The notes: generated by a model not told the origin, from the letters alone. A DNA stretch of 64,000 nt from Actinobacteria bacterium OK074 (GCA_001298575.1 LJCV01000099.1:62001-126000), one strand, 5' to 3'. Positions 1 through 8,927 are shown, numbered from the stretch's first letter. Translations and numbers: made by a program.

Positions 1-776
1 ACGGCGTGCGCGAGCAGCAGATCGGGGCCGAGCAGCCCGAGCGAGTCGAGCAGTTCCACCGGCCGCTTGCCGTGGCGCACCTCGACCGTCGCCACCTCGG
101 TCGCGTTCTCCGCCGCGTGGATGTGCAGCAGCGCGCCGAACTCCCGTGCCAGGGCGGCGATTTCGACCAGTTGCTCGGGGGAGAGGGTGTACGTCGAGTG
201 CGCGAACAGGACGGGCCGCGTGCCTGGTTGGGCCTCCGCGCGGCGGGCCAGGTCGGCGCGGGCCCATGCCATCCGGTCCGGGTACGCCATCTTGTCGGGC
301 GGCTCGGGTACGTCCATGAACGTCGGCCCGGTCAGCAGCCGCCAGCCCGCGTCGCGCGCGACCGACTCGGCGGCCTCGTGGAACCAGTACATGTCGAGCG
401 CCGAGGTCACCCCGGCCCGCACGCTCTCGGCGACCGCCACGCGCACCGCCGCCGTCACGTTCTTCGGCGACAGCAACTCGGCCTCCCAGCGCAGCACGCG
501 CTCCAGGAACCCTTGCAGCGTCACGTCGTCGGCACGGCCGCGCAGCAGCGTCATCGCCAGGTGGGTATGGGTGTTGACCAGCCCGGGCAGCACGAGACAG
601 CCCTCGGCGTCCAGGGACTCGGCCGCCTCGTACCGCGCCCGCAGCTCCAACGCCGGTCCCACGGCGAGGATGTCACCGTCGCGGACGGCAACCGCCCCCT
701 CCCGTACGACGGTTCCGGCGTCGTCGACGGTCAGGACGTCCCCGCCGTGCACGAGCAGATCGACCCGCTCGCTCAT
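1..776 (-). CDS. Amidohydrolase, MTA/SAH deaminase or guanine deaminase-like (partial, 3' end outside window)
   Basis: Zinc-dependent amidohydrolase that probably deaminates a purine base or nucleoside. I translated it from the minus strand; the reading frame runs off the left edge, so only about 258 N-terminal residues are present. It begins MSERVDLLVHGG, typical of the family's N-terminal beta strand, and has the metal-binding segment LVLPGLVNTHTHLAMTLLRG near residues 60-80, followed by FAHSTYTLSPEQL and HIHAAEN with further metal-ligand histidines. This layout matches the chlorohydrolase, methylthioadenosine/S-adenosylhomocysteine deaminase and guanine deaminase group. The ATG at 776 overlaps the phosphorylase stop codon (ATGA), so it is the last visible gene of the BMP transporter operon. 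The substrate cannot be told from sequence; its position beside mtnA makes methylthioadenosine a candidate, while guanine or adenosine remain possible. Confidence 0.85.
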   Translation of the reverse strand, partial: MSERVDLLVHGGDVLTVDDAGTVVREGAVAVRDGDILAVGPALELRARYEAAESLDAEGCLVLPGLVNTHTHLAMTLLRGRADDVTLQGFLERVLRWEAELLSPKNVTAAVRVAVAESVRAGVTSALDMYWFHEAAESVARDAGWRLLTGPTFMDVPEPPDKMAYPDRMAWARADLARRAEAQPGTRPVLFAHSTYTLSPEQLVEIAALAREFGALLHIHAAENATEVATVEVRHGKRPVELLDSLGLLGPDLLLAHA

Positions 777-1549
777 ACGGCGGCCCCCGCTTCGTCCTCG
801 GCCTCGGCCAGCAGCCGCAGCGCCTCCAGCGCGACGACGGTGCCGCGTTCGACACCGCGGGCGACGACATCGCGGTGCGGGTCGTAGTTGCCCGTCGACA
901 ACGGGGCGTTCTCGTCGACCAGTTCGTCGGCGTTGACCCCGTCTATGACGACCACGCCGCCCGCCGTGAGCCCGCGCAGCGAGGCCGTCACGAACAGCGC
1001 GGACAGCTCCATCTCGATCGCGGCGAGACCGGCGCCGTCGTAGGAGAACAGGGGGAGCAGCCCCGGCTGGAAGGCCGCCCGGGTCCACACCAGACCGCGG
1101 TGGTGCGGTACTTCGGCCGCGCGGGCCGCCTGCTGGAGGGCGAGGACCGCCTCCGGCGCGGACACCGCCGGGTACTCCGGCGGCAGCAACTGCTGGGTGA
1201 CGCCGTCGTCGCGGACGGCCGCCTCGGCGATGACGAGGTCGCCGTCGCCGATCCCGGGCCGCATCGCACCGGCCGTGCCGAAGCGCAGGAAGGTGCGCAC
1301 CCCGGCGTCCGCGAGTTCCTGGAAGAGCAGGATCGCGCCGGGCGCGCCCACGCCGTGCGAGGCGACCGTCACCGGCAGGCCCTTCCAACTCCCGCCGAAC
1401 ACACGGTACTCGCGGTGGTACGAGACCTCCTCGGCTCCGTCGAGCACCGCGGCGACCGCGGCGGCACGCGCCGGATCGCCGACGACCACGGCGTACGGGG
1501 GCAGCCCGGAACGGGGTATGCGGGCGACGGGGGTCAGGTCCTGCGTCAT
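773..1549 (-). CDS. Nucleoside phosphorylase (uridine/purine phosphorylase family)
   Basis: Cytosolic NP-I family phosphorylase, 258 residues, which would cleave a nucleoside with phosphate to give a base and a pentose-1-phosphate. The N-terminal YAVVVGDPARAAAVA carries the phosphate-binding G-D-P-x-R motif. SHGVGAPGA and LRFGTAGAM match the phosphate/ribose site of uridine phosphorylases, and IEMELSALFVTA is the E-M-E ribose-contact motif. The ATG at 1549 overlaps the upstream permease stop (ATGA), and the gene's own stop overlaps the amidohydrolase start. The overlaps indicate translational coupling with importer and deaminase, so import, deamination and phosphorolysis may act in sequence. 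A pyrimidine salvage role is equally compatible with the motifs. A longer in-frame extension upstream is not used because it runs across the permease gene. Confidence 0.88.
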   Translation of the reverse strand: MTQDLTPVARIPRSGLPPYAVVVGDPARAAAVAAVLDGAEEVSYHREYRVFGGSWKGLPVTVASHGVGAPGAILLFQELADAGVRTFLRFGTAGAMRPGIGDGDLVIAEAAVRDDGVTQQLLPPEYPAVSAPEAVLALQQAARAAEVPHHRGLVWTRAAFQPGLLPLFSYDGAGLAAIEMELSALFVTASLRGLTAGGVVVIDGVNADELVDENAPLSTGNYDPHRDVVARGVERGTVVALEALRLLAEAEDEAGAAV

Positions 1550-2412
1550 GAAGGGACTCCAGCGGAAGGGACACGGCGACGGCGGCGGGCCGTCGTCAGG
1601 AACAGGGCGCCGAGCGTGACGACGTACGGCGCTGCGTCGGTGGCCTGTTGGGGCAGACCCAGGCCCTGGAGGCGGAAGCCCGCCGCCTCGGCCAGCCCGA
1701 ACAGCAGCGCCGCGAGCAGTACACCGAGCGGCAGGGCACGGCCCAGCATGACGGCCACGACGGCGATCCAGCCGCGCCCCGCCGTCATGTTCTCGGAGAA
1801 CAACGTGACGTTGCCCAGGGCGAGTTGGGCCCCGGCGAGCCCGCACAGCACACCGGAGGCGAGCACGGCCGCGTACCGGTATTTGACCGGGTTCACGCCC
1901 AGTCCGGCCGCGGCCTCGGGCGCCTCGCCGACCCCGCGCAGTCTCAGGCCCCACGCGTGCCGCGACAGCAGCAGCGCGGCCACGCCGACCGCCGCCCACG
2001 CCAGGTACGCGAGCGGCGAGAGGCCACCGACCAACGGGAGCCCGGCGAGTGACGGATCGTCAAAAGTGCCCTGCACACCGAACACCGTACGCAACAGGAA
2101 GCTGGTCAGGCCCACCGCCAGGAGGTTCATGGCGATGCCCAGCACCACCGCGTCCCCGCGCAGGGTCACCGCGCCGACCGCGAGGATCAGCGAGTACGCC
2201 GCCGCCGCGAGCGCCGCCGCGAGCACGCCCAGCCAGGCGCTGCCGGTGAACCAGCTCGTGGCCACCGAGGTGAAGCAGCCCAGCAGCATCATGCCTTCGA
2301 GGCCGATGTTGAAGACGCCCGCGCGTTCGCACAGGGCGCCGCCGAGCGCGGCCAGCAGGATCGGGGTCAGCGCGCGCAGCGTCGACAGGAAGAAGTCGGA
2401 GTCGAGGAACAT
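1546..2412 (-). CDS. BMP-family nucleoside ABC transporter, permease 2
   Basis: Integral membrane subunit, about 288 residues, of a nucleoside importer of the BmpDEFG/YufNOPQ type. It starts MFLDSDFFLSTLRALTPILLAALGG and carries the family motif ERAGVFNIGLEGMML near residues 30-45, followed by roughly eight hydrophobic segments. RGWIAVVAVMLGRALPLG near residue 220 is typical of BPD_transp_2 permeases. The ATG at 2412 shares a base with the stop of permease 1 (TGATG), and its own stop overlaps the phosphorylase start, so this junction is tightly coupled. A longer in-frame reading up to 2484 exists but would overlap the previous gene by 73 bp, so the coupled start is preferred. Confidence 0.9.
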   Translation of the reverse strand: MFLDSDFFLSTLRALTPILLAALGGALCERAGVFNIGLEGMMLLGCFTSVATSWFTGSAWLGVLAAALAAAAYSLILAVGAVTLRGDAVVLGIAMNLLAVGLTSFLLRTVFGVQGTFDDPSLAGLPLVGGLSPLAYLAWAAVGVAALLLSRHAWGLRLRGVGEAPEAAAGLGVNPVKYRYAAVLASGVLCGLAGAQLALGNVTLFSENMTAGRGWIAVVAVMLGRALPLGVLLAALLFGLAEAAGFRLQGLGLPQQATDAAPYVVTLGALFLTTARRRRRVPSAGVPS

Positions 2413-3551
2413 CAACCGGCCCTGCTTTCCTGGATCTCCGGGACCTCCGGTGCCTGCTTCTGCTGTCGCCCTTTCCCGAACCACCGGTCGGGGAAGCGGA
2501 GTCGGGCCGCCAGGAACACGATCACGATCGCCTGGAGCACCTGCGTCAGCTCGCGCGGCACCTCCGTCGTTCGCTCCATCGACAGCCCGCCGACCTGGAG
2601 CACGGCGAAGAAGAACGAGGCCAGCAGCGTGCCCAGCGGTGCCGCCCCGGCGAGCAGCGCGGCCGTCAGGCCGGTCCAGGTGTAGCCGGGGGCGGTGAGC
2701 GAGCCGTCCACGAAGCGGTACGGGAAGCTCAACACCCCGATGGCGCCCACGAGTCCGGCCAGCGCACCCGAGGCCGCGAGCAGCCGCAGCGTCAGCTTCG
2801 GCCGCTCGACGCCCGCGTACGCGGAGAAGCGCGGGTTGCGCCCGGTCATCCGGATCTCGTACCCGACGGCCGTGTACTTGTCGGTGAACCAGTAGGCCGC
2901 CGCGGCGAGCACGACCAGCACCAGCCCGAACGTCACCGTCGAGGTGCCGAAGGCCGGAAGGGCCACTCCGTCCGGGAGTTGGCGGGTCTGCGGGAGGCTG
3001 GAGCCGGGTTCCTTGAGCGGGTAGCGCGCCAGGTAGGAGGCGAGCGAGACCGCCGGATAGCTCAGCAGCAGGCTGCTCACCAGCAGCGGTACGCCGAAGC
3101 GGTTCTCGCAGAGGGCCGCCAGGGCCGCGTAGCCGGCGCCGGCCGCCATGCCCGCGAGCACGGCGAGGACGGTGGTGAGCGGGGCGGGCAGCGGCGAGTA
3201 CAGCCCGGTGACGGCGGCCGCCATCCCGCCGAGCACCATCTGGCCGTCGCCGCCGAGGTTGATCAGCCCGGCCCGCAGCGGCACGGCCAGCGCGAGCGCC
3301 AGGCCCAGCACGCTGGTGCAGGTGCTCAGCGTCGAGCCGATGCCGTCGGCGCCCAGCGAGCCGCTGAGCACGGCGCCGTACGCGGTGACGGGGTCGGCGC
3401 CCGTGCCCAGCAGGAACAGGGCGCCGATGACGACGCCCGCGACGACGGAGAGGGTGACGGGGGAGCGCAGGACGCGGGCCAACCGGGCAGTGACCGCAGG
3501 GCTGTTGGCCCGGTCGCCTGCCGGTGTGTCGTGCGCCGGTGTGTCGTTCAT
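2412..3551 (-). CDS. BMP-family nucleoside ABC transporter, permease 1
   Basis: Integral membrane permease of 379 residues, the partner of the following permease. A polar N-terminus of about 30 residues (MNDTPAHDTPAGDRANSPAV) precedes the first membrane segment at VTLSVVAGVVIGALFLLG. The motif PLRAGLINLGGDGQMVLGG near residues 90-110 is the hallmark of YufP-like nucleoside permeases, and TGRNPRFSAYAGV and GYTWTGLTAALLAG are the usual cytoplasmic loop and late helix. It begins 4 bp after the ATPase stop codon and ends in a TGATG junction with permease 2. It should form the translocation pore with that gene's product, powered by the ATPase encoded at 3556. Confidence 0.9.
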   Translation of the reverse strand: MNDTPAHDTPAGDRANSPAVTARLARVLRSPVTLSVVAGVVIGALFLLGTGADPVTAYGAVLSGSLGADGIGSTLSTCTSVLGLALALAVPLRAGLINLGGDGQMVLGGMAAAVTGLYSPLPAPLTTVLAVLAGMAAGAGYAALAALCENRFGVPLLVSSLLLSYPAVSLASYLARYPLKEPGSSLPQTRQLPDGVALPAFGTSTVTFGLVLVVLAAAAYWFTDKYTAVGYEIRMTGRNPRFSAYAGVERPKLTLRLLAASGALAGLVGAIGVLSFPYRFVDGSLTAPGYTWTGLTAALLAGAAPLGTLLASFFFAVLQVGGLSMERTTEVPRELTQVLQAIVIVFLAARLRFPDRWFGKGRQQKQAPEVPEIQESRAG

Positions 3552-3555
3552 GGGT

Positions 3556-5094
3556 TCAGTCCTCGGCCTTCGCCGGTCGTGCCGTCGCCGTGCCGCCCGC
3601 CATCGCGAGGCCCAGGGTGCGGTCGTCCGCCTCGGCCTTCGGGTAGGCGGCGGTCACCCGGCCCTCGTACATCACCAGGACCCGGTCGGACAGCGCGCGG
3701 ATCTCGCTCAGTTCGGCCGAGACCAGCAGGACGGCGTGGCCCGCGTCGCGGTAGGCGATCAGCTCGTCGTGGATGTGCTGGATGGCGCCGATGTCGACGC
3801 CCCGCGTGGGCTGCTCGACCAGCAACAGCGGTGCCCCGTGGGCGAGTTCGCGGCCCACCAGCAGCTTCTGGAGGTTGCCGCCGGAGAGCGCGGACGCCTT
3901 GGTCTCCGGGGTCGGCGCCTTGATGCCGAACCGTTCGATCAGACGGCGGGCGTGGGCGCGCACGGCCGTCGGCGGCAGCAGGCCCCGCTTCGACGCCAGC
4001 GTCGTACGGTGGTGGCCCATCGCGAGGTTGTCCGCGACGGACGCCGTCGGTGCCGTACCGACCGCGTGCCGGTCCTCGGGGACGTACGCGAGGCCGTGGG
4101 CCCGGCGTTCGGTCGCGGAGGCGTGGGTGAGGTCCCGGCCCGCGAGGGCGACCCGGCCGGCGGTGGTGGGCCGCAGCCCGGCCAGCGCCTCGATCAGCTC
4201 GCTCTGGCCGTTGCCCGCGACCCCGGCGATGCCGACGATCTCACCGGCGCGCACCTGGACGTCCACATCGTGGACACCGGCGGTCGTGAGCCCCTCGACG
4301 TCCAGGACCACGTCGGCGGGGGCGCCCTGGGCGTGGACGCGGTCCATCTCGACCGCGCGGCCGGTCATCGCGGCGGCGATCTCGTCCGCCGTGGTCTCGG
4401 CGGTGCGCAGCCGGGCCACCACCCGGCCGTCCCGCAGCACCGTGACGTTGTCGCTCGCCTCAAGGACCTCGCGCAGCTTGTGGGTGACCAGGATGACCGT
4501 GTGGTCCCGCGCGGTCAGCGACCTGAGCACCGCGAACAGGGCGTCGGCCTCGGCCGGGGTGAGCACGGCGGTCGGCTCGTCCAGGATGAGCGTCCGGGCG
4601 CCCCGGTGCAGCAGCTTGAGGATCTCCACCCGCTGCCGCAGCCCGACCGGCAGCTCGCCGACCCGGGCGTCCGGATCGACCGACAGCCCGTGCTCGGCGG
4701 CCAGTTCACGCACCCGGGCACGCGCCGCCGCCCGGTCCACCAGACCGAAACGGCGCGGCTCGGCGGCGTAGACGACGTTCTCGGCGACCGTCAGCGAGTC
4801 GAACAGCCTAAAGCTCTGGTGGACCATGCCGAGCCCGGCGGCCATCGCGGCGCGCGGGCTGCCCAGGGCCACCGGCTCACCGTCCACGCGGACCGAACCG
4901 GCGTCCGGGCGCTCCATGCCGTACAGGACGGACATCAGCGTCGACTTGCCGGCGCCGTTCTCGCCCATCAGGGCGTGGATCTCGCCCCGGCGGACGGTCA
5001 GGTCGACGGCGTCGTTGGCGAGCGTGCCGGGGAACTCCTTGGTGATGCCCCGGAGTTCGACCGCGATCCCCGCACCGGAAGACTGCCCGGTCAT
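3556..5094 (-). CDS. BMP-family nucleoside ABC transporter, dual-domain ATPase
   Basis: Cytoplasmic ATP-binding subunit, 512 residues, with two fused ABC domains as in sugar and nucleoside importers (RbsA/YufO type). The N-terminal domain has a full Walker A (GENGAGKST), a divergent signature (LPVGLRQR) and Walker B LILDEPTAVLTP. The C-terminal domain has a degenerate Walker A (GVAGNGQSEL) but a canonical ALSGGNLQK signature followed by LLLVEQPTRGVD. This asymmetry is normal for the family. The ATG at 5094 overlaps the stop of the binding-protein gene by one base (TGATG). Extension to the longer in-frame start at 5370 would run back into that gene. Confidence 0.93.
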   Translation of the reverse strand: MTGQSSGAGIAVELRGITKEFPGTLANDAVDLTVRRGEIHALMGENGAGKSTLMSVLYGMERPDAGSVRVDGEPVALGSPRAAMAAGLGMVHQSFRLFDSLTVAENVVYAAEPRRFGLVDRAAARARVRELAAEHGLSVDPDARVGELPVGLRQRVEILKLLHRGARTLILDEPTAVLTPAEADALFAVLRSLTARDHTVILVTHKLREVLEASDNVTVLRDGRVVARLRTAETTADEIAAAMTGRAVEMDRVHAQGAPADVVLDVEGLTTAGVHDVDVQVRAGEIVGIAGVAGNGQSELIEALAGLRPTTAGRVALAGRDLTHASATERRAHGLAYVPEDRHAVGTAPTASVADNLAMGHHRTTLASKRGLLPPTAVRAHARRLIERFGIKAPTPETKASALSGGNLQKLLVGRELAHGAPLLLVEQPTRGVDIGAIQHIHDELIAYRDAGHAVLLVSAELSEIRALSDRVLVMYEGRVTAAYPKAEADDRTLGLAMAGGTATARPAKAED

Positions 5095-6140
5095 CAGCTC
5101 GCTGCCGGGTCGGCGACCGTCAGCTTCCCGGAGACGATCTCGTCGCGCAGCGCCTCGACCTTCGTCAGGACGTCCTTGTGCTTGGCGATCACGCACTGCG
5201 AGGAGTCGACACCGCTCTCCAGCCCGGTGAGGGTGATGCCACCCTCCTTCAGGCCGTACGAGACGGTCTTGCCGGTGCTGCCGTCGAGGATCTGCGCGAT
5301 GCCCTTCTCGACGGCGATGTCGGTCCGCTTGACCACGTTGTCGACGACCGTGCCGGGCGAGGACGGGCACTGGTTGACGTCGACGCCGTACGCGTAGGCG
5401 CCCTTCGCCTTCGCCGCCTCGAAGACGCCGTAGTTGCCGGCCGCGGCGGCCGCCATGATCTGGTCGGTGCCCCCGGCCAGCAGTGTGTTCGCCTGCTCCT
5501 TGGCGCGGGCCGAGTCGTCGAACGGCGACTGGCCGCCGACGAACCGCGTCGAGGCGGACGTCTTGGGCGCGACCTTCTTGGCACCGGCCGCGAACGGGTC
5601 GCTGTAGCGTCGGAACTGGGGCGTGTCGAGCACGTCCACCGCGCCCACCTTGCCGTTCGCGCTCAACAGCCCGGCCTCGGCGCCCGCGAGGTAGACGCCC
5701 TCGTGCTCACGGAAGACCGCGCAGGTCACGTTCTTGAATGTCTTCGTCGTGCAGGCGTCGATCATCAGGAACTGCTGCTTGGGGTGCGCCTTGGCCTGCT
5801 GGGCGACCAGGTCGGCGAACTCGAAGCCGACCAGGACCACGACCTTGGGCGCGGCTTCCACCGCGGCCTGCACGTTCTGCTGCTGCGAGGCGGTGTCGGT
5901 GGACTCGTACACCTTCTGTGTGCTTTCTTCCTGCTGCGCCGCCTTCTTGAGGCCGGTGACGGCGAGCTTGAGGAACTCGTTCTGACCGACGGCGTCCGGG
6001 GTGACGAGCGTGAAGGCCGCGCCGCTGTCGCCCGTGCTGTCGGTGTCGACCTTGGCGGTGGCGTTGCAGGCGCCGGCGCCCGTGACGAGGAGCACAGTGG
6101 CCGCGGCGAGCTGAAGCGGACGGCGGGTTCTGCGGCGCAT
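5094..6140 (-). CDS. BMP family nucleoside-binding lipoprotein
   Basis: Extracellular solute-binding protein of the PnrA/BMP family, 348 residues, delivering nucleosides to the adjacent importer. The arginine-rich N-terminus and hydrophobic stretch LQLAAATVLLVTGAGAC form a signal peptide; the cysteine at residue 25 sits in an imperfect lipobox (AGAC), so lipid anchoring is likely but not certain. The mature part shows FTLVTPDAVGQNEFLKLAVTG, VVLVGFEFADLV and GVYLAGAEAGLLS, matching the BMP fold, and YGVDVNQCPSSPGTVV near residue 255. It is the first gene of the operon 6140-1. The 331 bp before it separate it from the divergent mtnA, so both promoters should lie there. Confidence 0.9.
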   Translation of the reverse strand: MRRRTRRPLQLAAATVLLVTGAGACNATAKVDTDSTGDSGAAFTLVTPDAVGQNEFLKLAVTGLKKAAQQEESTQKVYESTDTASQQQNVQAAVEAAPKVVVLVGFEFADLVAQQAKAHPKQQFLMIDACTTKTFKNVTCAVFREHEGVYLAGAEAGLLSANGKVGAVDVLDTPQFRRYSDPFAAGAKKVAPKTSASTRFVGGQSPFDDSARAKEQANTLLAGGTDQIMAAAAAGNYGVFEAAKAKGAYAYGVDVNQCPSSPGTVVDNVVKRTDIAVEKGIAQILDGSTGKTVSYGLKEGGITLTGLESGVDSSQCVIAKHKDVLTKVEALRDEIVSGKLTVADPAAS

Positions 6141-6471
6141 GGAGACCTTCCGGGGGGTACGGCGACGGGTACGGCGATTCCGGGTACGGCGAGGCGCACT
6201 CGACAGCGAGGGCGAGGAGGGCGAGGCAAGGGGGAACGGCGGCGCTGAGCGGACGGGTCAGCGTCGACAGCCGTCACTGCCGCAGCGGCCGTGAACGAGG
6301 AAAAGACACGTCGCGAGCAGCACGCGTCCTCCTTCGATCGGCCTTTCGACTGCGGGCGGTCCTGGACTGTAACACCGGTTTCCGGCCATGCGCACGGGAG
6401 TCTCGAAGTGTGGTTCCCACAGGTCATGTACGGTGACGGGCACCGCCCGAACATCACAGGAGGGTCCCGTC
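6141..6471. promoter_or_regulatory. Divergent intergenic region between the BMP operon and mtnA
   Basis: No convincing gene is present in this stretch. It must hold the promoters of both divergent units. On the plus strand a TACGGT hexamer at 6429-6434 is a possible -10 box for mtnA, but no clear -35 was found at normal spacing. A strong AGGAGG-type ribosome site (CACAGGAGGGT) lies just before the mtnA ATG. I saw no recognisable S-adenosylmethionine riboswitch core. Confidence 0.5.
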
Positions 6472-7503
6472 ATGCCCCAGGAACTGCGCGCGGTCGACTG
6501 GCTGGAAGACAGCCTCGCCCTCATCGACCAGACCGCGCTGCCGCACCGCACCGAGACCGTGACGGTCCACGATGTGGACACTCTGGTGGACGCGATCCGG
6601 CGCCTGGTGGTGCGCGGGGCGCCCGCGATCGGGGCGGCGGGCGCGTACGGCGTCGCCATCGCCGTGCTCCAGGGCCGCCGCGAGGGCTGGAGCGAGGCAC
6701 AGGTCCGCGAGGCCGTCGCCCGCGTCCGCGAGGCCCGGCCGACCGCGGTGAACCTCATGGTGTGCGTGGACCGCGTGATGACCCGCTTCGACGAGGGCCT
6801 GGAAGCGGTCCTGGAGGAGGCCGCCGCCGTCCACCGCGAGGACGTGGCCGCGAACCGGGCGATGGGTGGCCACGGCGCGGACTGGCTGCTCAAGCGGGTC
6901 GGCGTGGACCGGCCGCTGCGCATCCTCACCCACTGCAACACCGGCGCCCTCGCCACGGCGGGCTGGGGGACCGCACTCGGCGTGATCCGCGAACTGCACG
7001 CCCGGGGCCGCGTCGAGGTCGTCTACGCCGACGAGACGCGCCCGCTGCTCCAGGGATCGCGGCTCACCGCCTGGGAGTTGGTCCAGGAGGGCATCCCGCA
7101 CTACGTCCAGGCGGACGGGGCGGCGGCGGGCACGATCCTGCGCGGCGAGGTGGACGCGGCGATCGTCGGCGCGGACCGCATCGCGGCCAACGGCGACACC
7201 GCCAACAAGGTCGGCACCGTGGGCGTCGCCCTGGCCTGCGCGGACGCGGGCATCCCGTTCCTGGTCGCGGCCCCGACGACGACGGTGGACCTCTCGACGG
7301 CCACCGGCGCGGACATCCACATCGAACTCCGCGGCGAGGACGAGGTGTTGGAGTGGGCCGGGGTCCGCACGGCCCCGGCGGAATCCCGCGGCCACAACCC
7401 CGCCTTCGACGTCACCCCCGGCCGCCTGGTGACGGGCCTGGTGACGGAACGGGGCGTGCTGGAGGTCTCGGCGGGCGAACTGCCGGGCGACCGGCTGCGC
7501 TAG
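6472..7503 (+). CDS. mtnA: S-methyl-5-thioribose-1-phosphate isomerase
   Basis: Cytosolic isomerase converting 5-methylthioribose-1-phosphate to 5-methylthioribulose-1-phosphate in methionine salvage. It has 343 residues, normal for MtnA and the eIF2B-like fold. RGAPAIGAAGAYGVA near residues 48-62 is the family signature. The catalytic cysteine is C155 in LTHCNTG and the catalytic aspartate is D235 in IVGADRIAANGDTANK. YADETRPLLQGSRLTAWEL near residue 185 is another conserved block. The ATG at 6472 is chosen because AGGAGG lies 8-10 bases upstream; the longer frame to 6388 has no such site. It is transcribed away from the nucleoside importer and converges on mtnB, with a strong hairpin between. 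An aIF2B-like off-family role is unlikely given mtnB, mtnC and mtnD next door. Confidence 0.96.
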   Translation: MPQELRAVDWLEDSLALIDQTALPHRTETVTVHDVDTLVDAIRRLVVRGAPAIGAAGAYGVAIAVLQGRREGWSEAQVREAVARVREARPTAVNLMVCVDRVMTRFDEGLEAVLEEAAAVHREDVAANRAMGGHGADWLLKRVGVDRPLRILTHCNTGALATAGWGTALGVIRELHARGRVEVVYADETRPLLQGSRLTAWELVQEGIPHYVQADGAAAGTILRGEVDAAIVGADRIAANGDTANKVGTVGVALACADAGIPFLVAAPTTTVDLSTATGADIHIELRGEDEVLEWAGVRTAPAESRGHNPAFDVTPGRLVTGLVTERGVLEVSAGELPGDRLR

Positions 7504-7507
7504 CGAA

Positions 7508-7545
7508 AACGGGGGGCTGCGGTCGTGCGACCGCAGCCCCCCGTT
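7508..7545. terminator. Bidirectional hairpin terminator between mtnA and mtnB
   Basis: Perfect 18-bp inverted repeat: the left arm 7508-7525 (AACGGGGGGCTGCGGTCG) pairs with 7528-7545, with a two-base centre. It lies 4 bp after the mtnA stop and 12 bp after the mtnB stop on the other strand, followed by CTTTA. It should stop both converging transcripts. Confidence 0.85.
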
Positions 7546-7557
7546 CTTTACCCCGCC

Positions 7558-8166
7558 TCAGCGCTGCGACAGCTCCAACTCCAGTAGCCACTCCACGACT
7601 TCGGTGTGGTGGCGGGCCTGGCGCGGGTCGGCCCCCCACACGTAGAGGCCGTGTCCGGCGACGACCACCGCAGGCATGCGCGGGTTGCGGGCCTCCTCCA
7701 GACGGTCGCCGAGTTCCTTCATGTCCTGGCTGTTGGCGATGACGGGGAGGACCACCTCCACGTCGTGCGCGGGCTGGCCGACGCCCTTGAGCATCTCCAC
7801 GTCCCGGAAGACGATCCCGCCGGGCTCGCGGCGGCCCATTGCCACGGACGCCACCGTGTGCACGTGCACCACCGCGTCCGCGCCGGTCAACGCGGCCACG
7901 CGCGCGTGCAGTTCGGCCTCCGCGGACGGCTTGCCGGCGCTGACCGCGGCGCCGTCGCCGTCCACCAACACCACGTCCGCGGGCGTCAGTTCACCCTTGT
8001 CGTGGCCGCTCGCGGTGACCGCGAGCCGCAGTGGATCGCGGCCGAGGACCACCGACAGGTTGCCCGAGGTGCCCCGCATCCAGCCGAAGGCGGCGAACCG
8101 GGCCGACTCGGCGGCGAGTTGGGCCCCCGCCCGCTCCAGGTCGGCGGCGTTGATCTCGGTGGTCAC
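7558..8166 (-). CDS. mtnB: Methylthioribulose-1-phosphate dehydratase
   Basis: Class II aldolase-like zinc enzyme of 202 residues that dehydrates 5-methylthioribulose-1-phosphate to 2,3-diketo-5-methylthiopentyl-1-phosphate. GWMRGTSGNLSVVLG near residues 28-42 is the substrate phosphate-binding block. VVHVHTVASVAMGRRE supplies the H-x-H zinc ligands and VVVAGHGLYVWG the third histidine; ASGHDKGELTPADVV is the conserved early motif. The GTG start at 8166 overlaps the mtnC stop codon (GTGA), so the order mtnD-mtnC-mtnB is translationally coupled. A fuculose aldolase is less likely given length and neighbours. Confidence 0.94.
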   Translation of the reverse strand: MTTEINAADLERAGAQLAAESARFAAFGWMRGTSGNLSVVLGRDPLRLAVTASGHDKGELTPADVVLVDGDGAAVSAGKPSAEAELHARVAALTGADAVVHVHTVASVAMGRREPGGIVFRDVEMLKGVGQPAHDVEVVLPVIANSQDMKELGDRLEEARNPRMPAVVVAGHGLYVWGADPRQARHHTEVVEWLLELELSQR

Positions 8167-8927
8167 GTGGTGCTCCTGAAACTCTGGGACGTGCTGATCT
8201 CGATCTCGTCGAACGTGCCCGCCTGCGCGTGCTCGCCGACGCCCTGCTCGTAGTACGGCTCCCCGGGCCGCCGGATGCCCACCGCGTGCCAGCCCGCGGC
8301 CCGCGCCGCGTCCAGCTCGCCGGGCCGGTCGGAGAGGAACAGGATCCGGTCCGCGGGCAGTCGCAGGTCCGCGGCGATCGTGCGGTACGAGGCCGCGTCC
8401 TGCTTCGGTCCGGCGTTCTCGGTGTCGTACAGGTTCCCGACCAGCGGCAACAGGTCGCCCTCGGGGCTGGAGCGGAACCAGGCGCGCTGCGCGGCCACCG
8501 AACCGGAGGAGTACACGTGCAGCCGTACGCCCGCCGCGTGCCAGGCGCGCAGGGCGGGGACGACGTCGTCGTAGAAGTGCGAGACGAGGTCGCCGCGGGC
8601 GAAGCCCTCGGACCAGATGACGCCCTGGAGGGTCTTGAGCGGGGTGGCCTTGCGGTCCTCGTCGAGCCAGGCGTTGAGGGCCTTCTCGACGCGGGCGGCG
8701 TCGGCGTCCGGTTCGCCGATCTCCGCCCGGACCTGCTCGACCGCCCGCGCCACGTCCGGATCACCGCTCCGTTGCGAGAGCAGTGCTCCGAAACGAGAGC
8801 GGGAGTACGGGTAGAGCACGTCGACGACGAAGCCCGTGGCGCTCGTGGTGCCCTCGATGTCGAGCACCACGGCGTCCACGTCGAACGCCGGGCCGAGCGC
8901 CGGGCCGTGCGGGTCGCGCAGGCTCAC
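8163..8927 (-). CDS. mtnC: Acireductone synthase (enolase-phosphatase E1)
   Basis: Bifunctional HAD-family enolase-phosphatase, 254 residues, turning diketo-methylthiopentyl-1-phosphate into acireductone. The nucleophile motif [11 protein letters not shown] near residues 20-30 is diagnostic of Mtn[37 protein letters not shown] and [19 protein letters not shown] supply the later HAD motifs, the last with the magnesium-binding aspartate. The GTG at 8927 overlaps the mtnD stop (GTGA) and the mtnC stop overlaps the mtnB start, making a three-gene unit with no spacer. Fused MtnB-MtnC proteins exist in some organisms; here they are separate. Confidence 0.95.
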   Translation of the reverse strand: MSLRDPHGPALGPAFDVDAVVLDIEGTTSATGFVVDVLYPYSRSRFGALLSQRSGDPDVARAVEQVRAEIGEPDADAARVEKALNAWLDEDRKATPLKTLQGVIWSEGFARGDLVSHFYDDVVPALRAWHAAGVRLHVYSSGSVAAQRAWFRSSPEGDLLPLVGNLYDTENAGPKQDAASYRTIAADLRLPADRILFLSDRPGELDAARAAGWHAVGIRRPGEPYYEQGVGEHAQAGTFDEIEISTSQSFRSTT

